A DNA stretch of 64,000 nt from Rivularia sp. PCC 7116. GTDB lineage: Bacteria > Cyanobacteriota > Cyanobacteriia > Cyanobacteriales > Nostocaceae. The stretch's first letter is position 1, and each line of letters opens with the position of its first letter. The notes beneath the pieces were generated by a model that had not been told where the DNA came from, searched no databases, and worked only from the letters and a program-made list of their open reading frames with translations. Shown here in pieces: positions 45,950-53,551 of this stretch. A program made the position numbers and the translations under genes. The DNA is taken from contig NC_019678.1 of assembly GCF_000316665.1 (NCBI RefSeq), forward strand, positions 6,324,001 through 6,388,000. The letters run 5' to 3'.

Positions 45950-48319
45950 ATGAACAATTCTTCTACCGAACAAACTTGGCAAACACCACCGCAACCCATT
46001 AATCAAATCCTTAAAGCAGCACCCCCGCCGCAAATTCGTATTTCTCCTGACAGAAAGTATATGTTGGAGTTAGAGCAGTCGCAGCTAGTCCCCATTGCTT
46101 TACTTGCCGAAGAAGAAGTTGCCGTCGCCGGTTTTCGCTTAAATCCCCAAACTAATGGTCCCGCTCGTCACAATACTTACTACAGTATGAAGATTAAAGC
46201 GGTAGATTCTCCTGAAAATGTCAGAACAATAGAATTACCGGAAAACCCCCGCATTGGTTTCGTTAAATGGTCAACAGATAGTCAAAAAGTTGCATTTACC
46301 CTGACTCAAGAAACAGGTTTAGAACTTTGGGTTTTGCAAATTGCCGATGGAACTACCCACCGTTTAACCGAACCAGTGCTTAATGCTGCCTATGGAACCC
46401 CGTATCGCTGGCTTGATGACGAAACATTAATTTGTAAATTTATCTCTCAAACTCGTGGCGAAGCACCAGTCAAATCTAAGATTCCTTATGGTCCTTCAAT
46501 TCAAGAAAACTTAGGTAGTAAAAAGCCGACTCGCACCTATACAAATTTACTTAAAAATGCTCACGACGAAGCATTATTTGAATATTATTTAACTTCAACT
46601 TTAGAAAAAATTACTATAGAAGGAAATCGCACTCAATTAGTTTCACCTTGTTTAATTAGCGAAGCAATACCTTCTCCAGATAGTAATTTTATTTTAATTT
46701 CTACCATACATAAACCGTTTTCTTATCAAGTCCCCGCAGCACGTTTCCCCAAACAAATATATGTAATTGATAGTAGCGGTAAACAAGTTTATGAAGTTGC
46801 AAATTTACCCCTTGATGAAGAACGTTCCATCAAATTTGATGCAGTACGCAAAGGCAGAAGACGCACATCATGGCGCAGCGATGCTAAAGCGACATTAACT
46901 TGGGTAGAAGCACTAGACGAAGGCGATCCTACTATAGAAGTTAGCGATCGCGATGCTTTATTCATGCTTGAAGCACCGTTTACAGCTACACCAACGGAGT
47001 TATGGAGATGCAAATATCGTTTTAATTCCGTACTTTGGGGTAAAGCAGATGTAGCATTAGTTTATGAAAAATGGTACGATAGCCGTCGTTATAAAGCTTG
47101 GCGAATTCACCCCAATAATCCACAAACGCCACCAAAATTAATATTTGACCGCAGCTTTGAAGACAAATACAATTCTCCGGGAACACCACTAACGAAATTA
47201 GGAGATTATCGTTACAAAGTTTTACGCTTCGCACCAGATGGTCAAAGTATATACCTCAGCGGACGCGGTGCTTCTCCCGATGGCGTATATCCATTTTTAG
47301 ATAAATTAAATTTAGATACTCAAGAAAATCAACGTTTGTGGCAATGCCAAGACGCTTACTATGAGGAAATATTCGCCGTCCTAGATGATGAAGCACAAAA
47401 CTTAATTACCGTGCGTCAATCTAAAACCGAACCAGCCAATATTATACGGTTTTCTCGCAATCATAATGATGAAAAGATACTTACAGATTACCAAGATCCC
47501 GCACCAGAATTAGCAGGAATTCATAAAGAATTAGTCCAGTATCAACGAGCAGATGGAGTGCAGTTGTCGGCAAAACTATACCTACCTCCTGACTATGACG
47601 TTGAACGAGATGGCCCCTTACCGACGATATTGTGGGTGTATCCCGAAGAATTTAAAGACAAAGAATTTGCAGGACAAATAACTACACCTGAAAATACCTT
47701 TAGCCGTCCCGCACGTGCTTCGGTATTATTCTTATTAACCCAAGGATACGCAGTACTTTCCGGTGCAACCTTACCAATAATCGGTGAAGGAGATAGCGAA
47801 CCCAATGATAGCTATGTAGAACAATTAATTGCCGGAGCGCAAGCCGCAGTTGATTATGTAGTAAAGCGTGGAATTGCCGATAGAAAACATATCGGTATCG
47901 GCGGACACTCTTACGGTGCGTTTACAACAGCAAATTTACTAGCTCATACAGATCTATTTTGCATGGGAATTGCTAGAAGCGGAGCTTACAACCGCACCCT
48001 GACACCATTTGGTTTTCAAGGAGAACAGCGTAACTTTTGGGAAGCACAAGATACATACATAAATATGTCACCCTTTACCCATGCATCCAAAATAAAAGCC
48101 CCATTATTATTAATTCACGGTGAAAACGACAGTAATGCAGGAACATATCCCCTGCAAACCAAACGTTTATACCAAGCACTTAAGGGATTGGGTGCAACCG
48201 TGCGATGGGTAGAATTACCAACAGAAGCCCACGGTTATCGTTCCTCCGAAGCAGTGGGACACGTACTTTGGGAAATGGTTAATTGGTGCGATAAATATTT
48301 GAATAATATATCAATTTAA
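45950..48319 (+). CDS. S9-family prolyl-oligopeptidase-like peptidase
   Basis: 789 residues from ATG 45950, chosen over 45872 because the family's N-terminus begins around TWQTPPQPINQILKAAPPP. The N-terminal beta-propeller (about 50-530) precedes an alpha/beta hydrolase domain. The nucleophile is Ser in GGHSYGAF, the acid Asp in LIHGENDSN, and the His in EAHGYRS. The best match I can name is the glutamyl endopeptidase-like group (S9D), known from chloroplasts and cyanobacteria. It has no signal peptide, so it probably degrades peptides in the cytoplasm. Single gene, divergent from the GAF kinase. Confidence 0.9.
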   Translation: MNNSSTEQTWQTPPQPINQILKAAPPPQIRISPDRKYMLELEQSQLVPIALLAEEEVAVAGFRLNPQTNGPARHNTYYSMKIKAVDSPENVRTIELPENPRIGFVKWSTDSQKVAFTLTQETGLELWVLQIADGTTHRLTEPVLNAAYGTPYRWLDDETLICKFISQTRGEAPVKSKIPYGPSIQENLGSKKPTRTYTNLLKNAHDEALFEYYLTSTLEKITIEGNRTQLVSPCLISEAIPSPDSNFILISTIHKPFSYQVPAARFPKQIYVIDSSGKQVYEVANLPLDEERSIKFDAVRKGRRRTSWRSDAKATLTWVEALDEGDPTIEVSDRDALFMLEAPFTATPTELWRCKYRFNSVLWGKADVALVYEKWYDSRRYKAWRIHPNNPQTPPKLIFDRSFEDKYNSPGTPLTKLGDYRYKVLRFAPDGQSIYLSGRGASPDGVYPFLDKLNLDTQENQRLWQCQDAYYEEIFAVLDDEAQNLITVRQSKTEPANIIRFSRNHNDEKILTDYQDPAPELAGIHKELVQYQRADGVQLSAKLYLPPDYDVERDGPLPTILWVYPEEFKDKEFAGQITTPENTFSRPARASVLFLLTQGYAVLSGATLPIIGEGDSEPNDSYVEQLIAGAQAAVDYVVKRGIADRKHIGIGGHSYGAFTTANLLAHTDLFCMGIARSGAYNRTLTPFGFQGEQRNFWEAQDTYINMSPFTHASKIKAPLLLIHGENDSNAGTYPLQTKRLYQALKGLGATVRWVELPTEAHGYRSSEAVGHVLWEMVNWCDKYLNNISI

Positions 48320-48436
48320 AAGTTGGACGAAACCGATAGATTTTGGGTTTTTCCAAAATCTAGAATCTAAAATAACAACACAAAACATGATATTTTAGAT
48401 TCCGGTTCGCCCATTTTTTCGAGAGTTCGCTGTTAT

Positions 48437-48694
48437 CTAAGTCCCATTAACAGTTTCTATTGCCAAACCAGGCTCTTGTTTTATGAATTTATCCGTCAAT
48501 TCTAGTAAAGCTTCTGGTTTAAATCGAATTGTTCCAGAACTTGAATGCCGATAGCGCTCGCCAACAAATACTGATAGCGTAATATTGGTTCTATCGGGAT
48601 TAGAGACGTTCTTCACCGTGCAAACCTGCATCTTATTATTGAAGTAGGCAATAATGCGATCGCCAGGTCGAATATCTAACGCTTGTATTTTCAT
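48437..48694 (-). CDS. Small conserved cyanobacterial protein
   Basis: 85 residues with a short beta-rich core: IRPGDRIIAYFNNKMQVCTVKNV, then NITLSVFVGERYRHSSSGTIRF, and a C-terminal tail. The PGD and YFN segments suggest an SH3-like or small beta-barrel fold. Short proteins of this type are common in Nostocales. I recognise no function. It converges with the S9 peptidase, with a TTTTAGATTC inverted pair near 48362-48400 between the two stops as a likely shared terminator. Confidence 0.6.
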   Translation of the reverse strand: MKIQALDIRPGDRIIAYFNNKMQVCTVKNVSNPDRTNITLSVFVGERYRHSSSGTIRFKPEALLELTDKFIKQEPGLAIETVNGT

Positions 48695-48735
48695 ACATAC
48701 TATGGTAACACTTTAACAAATATAAACAGAAATTA

Positions 48736-48957
48736 TTATTCTTCGTCTAATTCTTCCTCTTGATCTAGAAGCTCTTCAATTTCATTTGTTGGCTTATCCG
48801 AAAGGTACTTATCGGATTCATGGGATTTAAATCGACCACTACTTTCTATCCATTGGAGAACAGATTCACTTTCCCTTGGAGGGGTAATCAATGCTGGTTC
48901 GCTTATTGGTGCTTGATGAAGCGCAGGGTGGTTTTTATATTTCTTATGTATTCTCAT
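48736..48957 (-). CDS. DUF3134 family protein
   Basis: 73 residues. The central ESVLQWIESSGRF matches the conserved part of DUF3134 (a short hydrophobic LxWxESSGR motif), and the C-terminus is strongly acidic (EELLDQEEELDEE). These proteins are widespread in cyanobacteria, with unknown function. The start codon lies inside the end of the upstream Lys-rich ORF (overlap 14 bp), a translational-coupling arrangement. Confidence 0.8.
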   Translation of the reverse strand: MRIHKKYKNHPALHQAPISEPALITPPRESESVLQWIESSGRFKSHESDKYLSDKPTNEIEELLDQEEELDEE

Positions 48958-49075
48958 TTCTGTTTATTTCCAAGCCTAGTCCGTCAAATCTATTAGGGTC
49001 TTTCTTTTGCTTCTTTGTGCCATCGGATTGTTTTTTTGGTTTTTTAGATTCTCTATTGCCTTTTTTCTTTGCCAT
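48944..49075 (-). CDS. Tiny Lys-rich protein overlapping the DUF3134 gene
   Basis: A 43-residue frame, MAKKKGNRESKKPKKQS through DPNRFDGLGLEINRNENT. The N-terminal 27 residues are about half Lys or Arg, and the C-terminal part carries an RFDGLGLE motif. Its stop lies 14 bp inside the DUF3134 gene, giving a coupled pair of one basic and one acidic small protein. The two could interact; that is inference. Short cyanobacterial proteins with a similar Lys-rich start and a DPNRFDGLG-like end are plausible relatives, but I cannot confirm the family. Confidence 0.55.
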   Translation of the reverse strand: MAKKKGNRESKKPKKQSDGTKKQKKDPNRFDGLGLEINRNENT

Positions 49076-49298
49076 AACGATTCCTAAATTGAATATTGAG
49101 ATATCAGCGATAGCCCACAGTTAGAACAACAAAGTGTTTGATTGAGCTAGTAAACATAGCAAGATTTTCAATTCTCACTTGCCGGGAGCTTAGAAACCTA
49201 TGCTTAACCCTCATTTATCACTCTTGGAAAAATTAACGAGTTTTCGATGTTTCAGCCAACGAAAAATTAAGGTTTCATCCCAGTTTGACAGAAAAGGG

Positions 49299-50270
49299 TT
49301 AATTTACCTTTTGACGAACTAGGTTGAGTAGTTCTTTTGGTGATGCGAGTAGATCAACCGCTACAAAGAAAATTTGGTCTTGAGGATCGAGCAAAAAGCG
49401 CCAGGATATGTTCATACCGACACTAGAACCAAACCAAGGAGTTTCTACTTTGCCTATAACTTTAATCGAGGTATACCCATCTTTTATTGACTCAATAGTG
49501 CCTGCTTCTGGCATCAATTTAAGTCCCTCGCATTCTTCGAGCATATAGTTAAGAACGGCTTCGCGACCAATAATTGGTTTTTGAAAAGGCGGTTGCAAAG
49601 CACCATTAGAAGCAAATAAGTTAACAGCAGTTTCAAAGTCGTTAACATTCATATTGTTGATGTAACTCACCACTGCGGTATTAGTTATGCCTTCAATCTT
49701 AGTTTTGATTGGGTCTGCTATCTTTGTGGGGACAGCTATAGGTTTTCTACCTTTTTGGCTATTATCAGAAGAATTGGAGTCAAATCCCATATTAAGGACA
49801 ATATTACGCAGTATGGTAATTTGCTGTCCTGGATCGGCATTCTCAATTGCCTGAAGCACGGCATTAGCCTCAGAAGAAAGTTTGTAAGCCTGGGGAATTG
49901 GTACAACAAGTCCCTGTTCCATCCATTCTGCCAACTGATTCCAGAAGCCCAACTTTAGATTAGTGGTGAAAGAGCTATAAGAACGGCAGATGGAAGTGTC
50001 AGTGTGGTTTGCTAAATCGCACATGGCTTGTGTTTGCTCTGTAGGAGACATCTGCTTAATCTGGTCAAGCAGTTTTTGAGCAAAGACCATACTGGTTGCA
50101 CCAGGAGCAGCAATCGTAATTGTTTTACCCATTTTTGTATAGGCAAACCAGATTAGTGCCAGTTGATTTTCAGCATTTAGTCGATTGAATTGCTCAATTG
50201 TACTTGGAACAACATTTGCAACTTGAGTATCTGAAAAAATCGACTGAGCAGACTTGATAGTCATAGACAT
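49299..50270 (-). CDS. ocp: Orange carotenoid protein
   Basis: 323 residues. This photoprotective protein binds a ketocarotenoid and quenches phycobilisomes under strong light. The N-terminal helical domain (about 15-165) has LALIWFAYTKMGKT (Tyr44) and Trp110. Arg155 of the interdomain salt bridge is present. The linker (about 165-190) is longer and more basic than in Synechocystis. The C-terminal NTF2-like domain (about 195-317) has Tyr203 and Trp290, the carotenoid carbonyl hydrogen-bond pair (201 and 288 in Synechocystis), within WFGSSVGMNISW. All key residues remain. It is the last gene of the same-strand phycobilisome group. No FRP or carotenoid ketolase gene is in the window. The OCP clade (OCP1, 2 or X) is undecided. 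Confidence 0.95.
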   Translation of the reverse strand: MSMTIKSAQSIFSDTQVANVVPSTIEQFNRLNAENQLALIWFAYTKMGKTITIAAPGATSMVFAQKLLDQIKQMSPTEQTQAMCDLANHTDTSICRSYSSFTTNLKLGFWNQLAEWMEQGLVVPIPQAYKLSSEANAVLQAIENADPGQQITILRNIVLNMGFDSNSSDNSQKGRKPIAVPTKIADPIKTKIEGITNTAVVSYINNMNVNDFETAVNLFASNGALQPPFQKPIIGREAVLNYMLEECEGLKLMPEAGTIESIKDGYTSIKVIGKVETPWFGSSVGMNISWRFLLDPQDQIFFVAVDLLASPKELLNLVRQKVN

Positions 50271-50391
50271 AATATAGAGACTCCTACATTGGATTAAAAG
50301 TGCATCATCATCGCCCAGAAATAAGCGAAAAAATCTGTTTACGAAGTGATGTTTGTAATCAAGCTGAAAATTCTTTATCTTAGTTGAATAC

Positions 50392-50778
50392 TTAGACTTG
50401 TTTTACAGGCATAGACCACCAACCTTCAATTGGATATTTAGCCTTTTCCCAAGCAGTTAAACCACCGATTAGCTCAGAAACATTTTGATAACCAGCTTGG
50501 CGCAGTTTGCTTGCTGCTACAGCGGTTTGTTCATCTGTCTGTGCATAAATATAAATGTCGCGGCTCAATTCGAGGCTGTCAAGAGTAGGGTCGGAAAACT
50601 CGTCCATTGGTATAGGAATAGATCCCCTGATATGAATAACATTGAAAAGCTTTCTAGGTCTTGCATCAACGATATTTAAGGCTGGTTCACCCCAATCAAG
50701 ACGTTTTTTCAGGTCTCCAACGCTGGACTTATTCTGAATTGCTGGGGGAATGGGAATAAAGTTAGAAAATATAGTCAT
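50392..50778 (-). CDS. Rhodanese-like domain protein lacking the catalytic cysteine
   Basis: 128 residues from ATG 50778; a longer frame to 50856 has an atypical Lys-rich start and is rejected. The rhodanese fold is clear from LNIVDARPRKLFNVIHIRGSIPI, DIYIYAQTDEQTAVAASKL and GYQNVSELIGGLTAWEKAKYPIEG. The active-site loop, normally beginning with Cys, reads AQTDEQT, so persulfide chemistry is not expected. It may be a structural or binding module. The gene lies 121 bp before OCP and 92 bp after the NblA-like gene on the same strand. Confidence 0.8.
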   Translation of the reverse strand: MTIFSNFIPIPPAIQNKSSVGDLKKRLDWGEPALNIVDARPRKLFNVIHIRGSIPIPMDEFSDPTLDSLELSRDIYIYAQTDEQTAVAASKLRQAGYQNVSELIGGLTAWEKAKYPIEGWWSMPVKQV

Positions 50779-50870
50779 GATTTTCCTTTTATTGCGTGTT
50801 GACTTATTCATCAAGCGCTTTTTCTTGATCGGATTAGTGTCTCTTAAAGGGAGCAACCCCTTTTTTGGCT

Positions 50871-51068
50871 TTATTTAGCTTTGCCTGAATCTAAATTCCA
50901 TTCGTGCATCAAAAGATTTCGGTACGTTATTTCCTGAATCATCATGTGATTATGCAAGATGATTAAGAACTTTTGAGCTTGTTCGCGAGACATACGCTGT
51001 ACTTGCGAGGCAAAGCTTTTGAGTTGAAATTCTTGCTCTAAAGATAATTCGATTGGTTGATTCATCAA
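50871..51068 (-). CDS. nblA: NblA-family phycobilisome degradation protein
   Basis: 65 residues. MNQPIELSLEQEFQLKSFASQ and VQRMSREQAQKFLIILHNHMM, then EITYRNLLMHEW, follow the complete NblA/Ycf18 pattern, including the two antiparallel helices and C-terminal segment that bind phycobiliprotein alpha subunits. The usual role is to target phycobilisomes to Clp protease during nitrogen or sulfur starvation. Filamentous strains carry several nblA copies. This one is unusual in standing next to OCP and an allophycocyanin paralogue, suggesting specialised remodelling. Confidence 0.88.
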   Translation of the reverse strand: MMNQPIELSLEQEFQLKSFASQVQRMSREQAQKFLIILHNHMMIQEITYRNLLMHEWNLDSGKAK

Positions 51069-51411
51069 ATTTATGCTGTGGGAATAATAAAGAGCTTTGA
51101 CCTGGAAAGAAAACTAAATTATCAATCCTACTAGCTAGATATTTTGGACTTTGAAATACCTAGCTTTAGTTACCGAGTATTTTTTTCGGTTTAAAGCCCC
51201 CCGAAGTTTCTTTAAGCGGGGGAACCCCCTTCGGGTTCGCAGTTGTTCATGGGGGAAACCCCCCGCTCTGCACACTGTCTCACCGCCAACGAACTTCTCT
51301 CCGGATTCATCCGTGGACTATACTCTGTTACAGCCGCTAAATTCCATTTATGGGGAATTAATTACGTAGCTTGCGTCACCCGGAGGGTGATATTACGAAT
51401 TATACTTACGT
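51069..51411. other. Intergenic region with a large G/C hairpin block
   Basis: The 5' part (51069-51190) is AT-rich and may hold the promoter of the nblA-rhodanese-OCP genes. From 51197 to about 51270, AGCCCCCCGAAG, GCGGGGGAACCCCCTTCGGG and GGGGGAAACCCCCCGC form nested hairpins. A CACCCGGAGGGTG stem is at 51379-51391. Short plus-strand frames through it are not credible genes. Confidence 0.55.
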
Positions 51412-51729
51412 CTAGCTGGCTGCAAATGCAATTAGTAATGTGGTGGTAACAAGTAGCATAGCTCCTGCTCCCAAGAAGATATAATGTTTTTGCTGTTTTG
51501 GTGATGGATAGTCTGTTAAAGATATATCGGCTTCGGTTGCATAGTTATCAATGATTCCCTCATCATTAACGGTGTAACCACTTGAAAGAGGTGTATTAGG
51601 TAATCGATTGTTATCAAAGCTTGTATTTGCCTGTATCTCAGCAGGGATTAGCTCACTTCCATCACTAATACGATGCGCTACTACCTTATCTTTAAGGGTG
51701 ATGCTACTGGATATATTTTGTTTGCTCAT
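51412..51729 (-). CDS. ssl1498-family light-harvesting-like membrane protein
   Basis: 105 residues. A variable N-terminus is followed by SGYTVNDEGIIDNYATEADI and YPSPKQQKHYIFLGAGAML and a C-terminal transmembrane helix (about 82-104). This is the pattern of the ssl1498 family, small thylakoid proteins related in annotation to high-light-inducible proteins. The chlorophyll-binding ExxNGR motif of true HLIPs is not present, so pigment binding is uncertain. Location between the PII-like and NblA genes supports a role in light acclimation. Confidence 0.8.
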   Translation of the reverse strand: MSKQNISSSITLKDKVVAHRISDGSELIPAEIQANTSFDNNRLPNTPLSSGYTVNDEGIIDNYATEADISLTDYPSPKQQKHYIFLGAGAMLLVTTTLLIAFAAS

Positions 51730-51814
51730 ATTAAGAGCATAACATTTTTTTAAAATAAGTCGCTCAAAGTCAAATTATTTGGTATAGTTAAAATATTTTT
51801 TCAAAATACAGCAT

Positions 51815-52114
51815 TTAATCAAATAAACCTTCTACTTTTTGTCGAAAGGCTATTAATGCGTGAGATCCCTGAAACTGTTTGAGTTTTTCAAGTAGTTGGT
51901 CGGATATCTCTGGTGTAACGATAGTTTTAACTTCAATATTAGTGTTGTAACCAGCCATATCTCCCATACGTTTTCCGTGACTACCCGCACCCTGCGCCGG
52001 AATAATCGTATACCCAGAAACATTTAATGCTTGTAATAATTTTATCAACCGCTCTTGTAAAACCGCTTCACAGATGATAGTAACAACCATACCCTGACTA
52101 AAAGAAGAAGACAT
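51815..52114 (-). CDS. PII-like signalling protein
   Basis: 99 residues from ATG 52114; the upstream extension to 52171 is hydrophobic and unlike the family. The ferredoxin-like fold is suggested by GMVVTIICEAVLQERLIKLL, a T-loop region GSHGKRMGDMAGYNTNIEV, and VTPEISDQLLEKLKQF. Cyanobacterial PII-like proteins such as SbtB bind adenine nucleotides and gate membrane partners. Classical PII features (uridylylation Tyr, EVxxxGG T-loop) are absent, so GlnB is excluded. A link to the adjacent ssl1498-type membrane protein is a reasonable hypothesis. Confidence 0.7.
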   Translation of the reverse strand: MSSSFSQGMVVTIICEAVLQERLIKLLQALNVSGYTIIPAQGAGSHGKRMGDMAGYNTNIEVKTIVTPEISDQLLEKLKQFQGSHALIAFRQKVEGLFD

Positions 52115-52196
52115 AATAATAATTCCAAAAAAGATTGTGGTGCGGGGTTGTTGCCCGCTTCTCATATACAAACGTTGAAATGTAACAGATTATTGC

Positions 52197-52682
52197 CTAA
52201 TCGAGAGCAGCAGCTAAGTAGTCGAAATACATACCAACTTCAGTAACATCTTCTAAAGACAAAATCGAAGTCGCGATTTCTTTCATAGCACGGACACTTT
52301 TGGCAACGGACTCAATTGGGGTGCCAAGGGATTGGTACATTTGGCGAACACCAACGATTCCGATCTCTTGAATTGGGGCACTATCTCCAGCAGCAATACT
52401 GTAGGAAATCAACCGCAGGTAATAGTCCATATCTCGCAAGCAGGTGGCAGTCATCTCTTTGCCGTAGGCATTACCACCTGGCGAAACTAGGTTTGGACTT
52501 CTTTGAAATAGTTGACTTGCAGCTTCTTTAACAATGCGATCGCGACTAGTCGTTAAAGTTTTTACAATTTTGAGACGGCGATCGCTGCTCTTAATAAAGA
52601 GATTGATTTCCTCAAGTTCTCCAGGGGTAAGATAGCGAATATCAGCATCTGCATTGATAATTATTTTGGTAATAACACTCAT
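52197..52682 (-). CDS. Divergent allophycocyanin alpha-type subunit
   Basis: 161 residues, standard phycobiliprotein length. [39 protein letters not shown] with chromophore-attachment Cys81, and [15 protein letters not shown] are all conserved, so phycocyanobilin binding is expected. Compared with housekeeping ApcA/ApcD the helix F-G region ([19 protein letters not shown]) and E-helix ([13 protein letters not shown]) are more divergent. No beta subunit (apcB) or linker is adjacent. It is probably an alternative terminal emitter or stress-specific core subunit (ApcD-like); exact subtype is not resolved. Confidence 0.88.
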   Translation of the reverse strand: MSVITKIIINADADIRYLTPGELEEINLFIKSSDRRLKIVKTLTTSRDRIVKEAASQLFQRSPNLVSPGGNAYGKEMTATCLRDMDYYLRLISYSIAAGDSAPIQEIGIVGVRQMYQSLGTPIESVAKSVRAMKEIATSILSLEDVTEVGMYFDYLAAALD

Positions 52683-52740
52683 TAGTTAACTCCTGCTACG
52701 GTTTAAATTAGGTTTAAATTAGGTCTATGCTCGTCAAAAC

Positions 52741-53190
52741 TTAGATAGCTATGTTATGGACTTTACTCAAAGTCCTTTGAACGATAGTGGCAAGCGCATC
52801 AATAAAAAGGTAGATATCTAAAGGTTTGTTGAACCACAAATCGAACCCGCTTGAAAGAGCATATTGACGCATCCCTTCACTGGTGTAAGCTGTCACAGCA
52901 ACGATCAATAATTCTTGCCTTCGTTCTACTGCAATTGTTCTTGTTTGTTGAGCTAGGGCAAAACCATTTACCTCTGGCAAGGCAATATTAGTTACGAGGA
53001 TATCTGGTTGCCATTCTAAAAATATTTTTAGAGCTTGGTGGGCTAAAAATGCTTTTCTTACTTCTACACCACAGGGCATTAGCAGAAACTCCATAAAATC
53101 GCAGCAATCAACATGGTTGTCTACAACAAGCACTCGCAGCCCTTCAAGGGTTGGAAGATTAATCGCAAATAGATCGTTCTGATTATCCAT
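52741..53190 (-). CDS. Degenerate receiver-domain protein
   Basis: 149 residues, receiver domain only. LRVLVVDNHVDCCDFMEFLL, PDILVTNIALPEVNGF, IVAVTAYTSEG and LWFNKPLD follow the CheY layout, with Thr and Lys conserved. The phosphoacceptor position is Asn68 instead of Asp, and the first acidic pair is reduced to DN. Normal phosphorylation is therefore unlikely. It is probably a pseudo-receiver working by protein contact. It is the first gene of the same-strand phycobilisome group, 59 bp upstream of the allophycocyanin-like gene. Confidence 0.85.
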   Translation of the reverse strand: MDNQNDLFAINLPTLEGLRVLVVDNHVDCCDFMEFLLMPCGVEVRKAFLAHQALKIFLEWQPDILVTNIALPEVNGFALAQQTRTIAVERRQELLIVAVTAYTSEGMRQYALSSGFDLWFNKPLDIYLFIDALATIVQRTLSKVHNIAI

Positions 53191-53249
53191 GCCGCTCGCC
53201 TTATAGTTAATAGGAAAATTGAATTCAAGTAGCGATTTACTTGGTTTTT

Positions 53250-53363
53250 TTAATATCCACGTCGCAGCATTTTTACTACCATCGCTCGCTTGATTTCACT
53301 TTTAGCTTGGCTATTTTCGAGCAAATTTTCTAATGATTGAAACCACATCGATGCACCCCACAT
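53250..53363 (-). CDS. Possible tiny ORF upstream of the receiver gene
   Basis: A 37-codon frame, MWGASMWFQSLENLL through KSEIKRAMVVKMLRRGY, fills part of the 361-bp gap between the NACHT and receiver genes. Composition is helical and basic and somewhat resembles C-terminal tails of Rpn-type transposase-like nucleases, so it may be a remnant. No Shine-Dalgarno sequence is obvious. The rest of the gap (53364-53551) is AT-rich with no gene seen. Confidence 0.3.
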   Translation of the reverse strand: MWGASMWFQSLENLLENSQAKSEIKRAMVVKMLRRGY

Positions 53364-53551
53364 AATTCTTGCTCTAACTATTTATAATGTGACAGAGCTA
53401 TGTTTGAAATTATGTTTCGGCAAGAGTTTAAGTTATATAAGATCGACTTTTAATGTTTGATTTCGTTACAAAAATTTAAATTAAAACTAAAACGAAACTA
53501 AAATATCTGTTAGGAGTCAGAAGTATTATTTTTAGATATTATTGTCACAAA

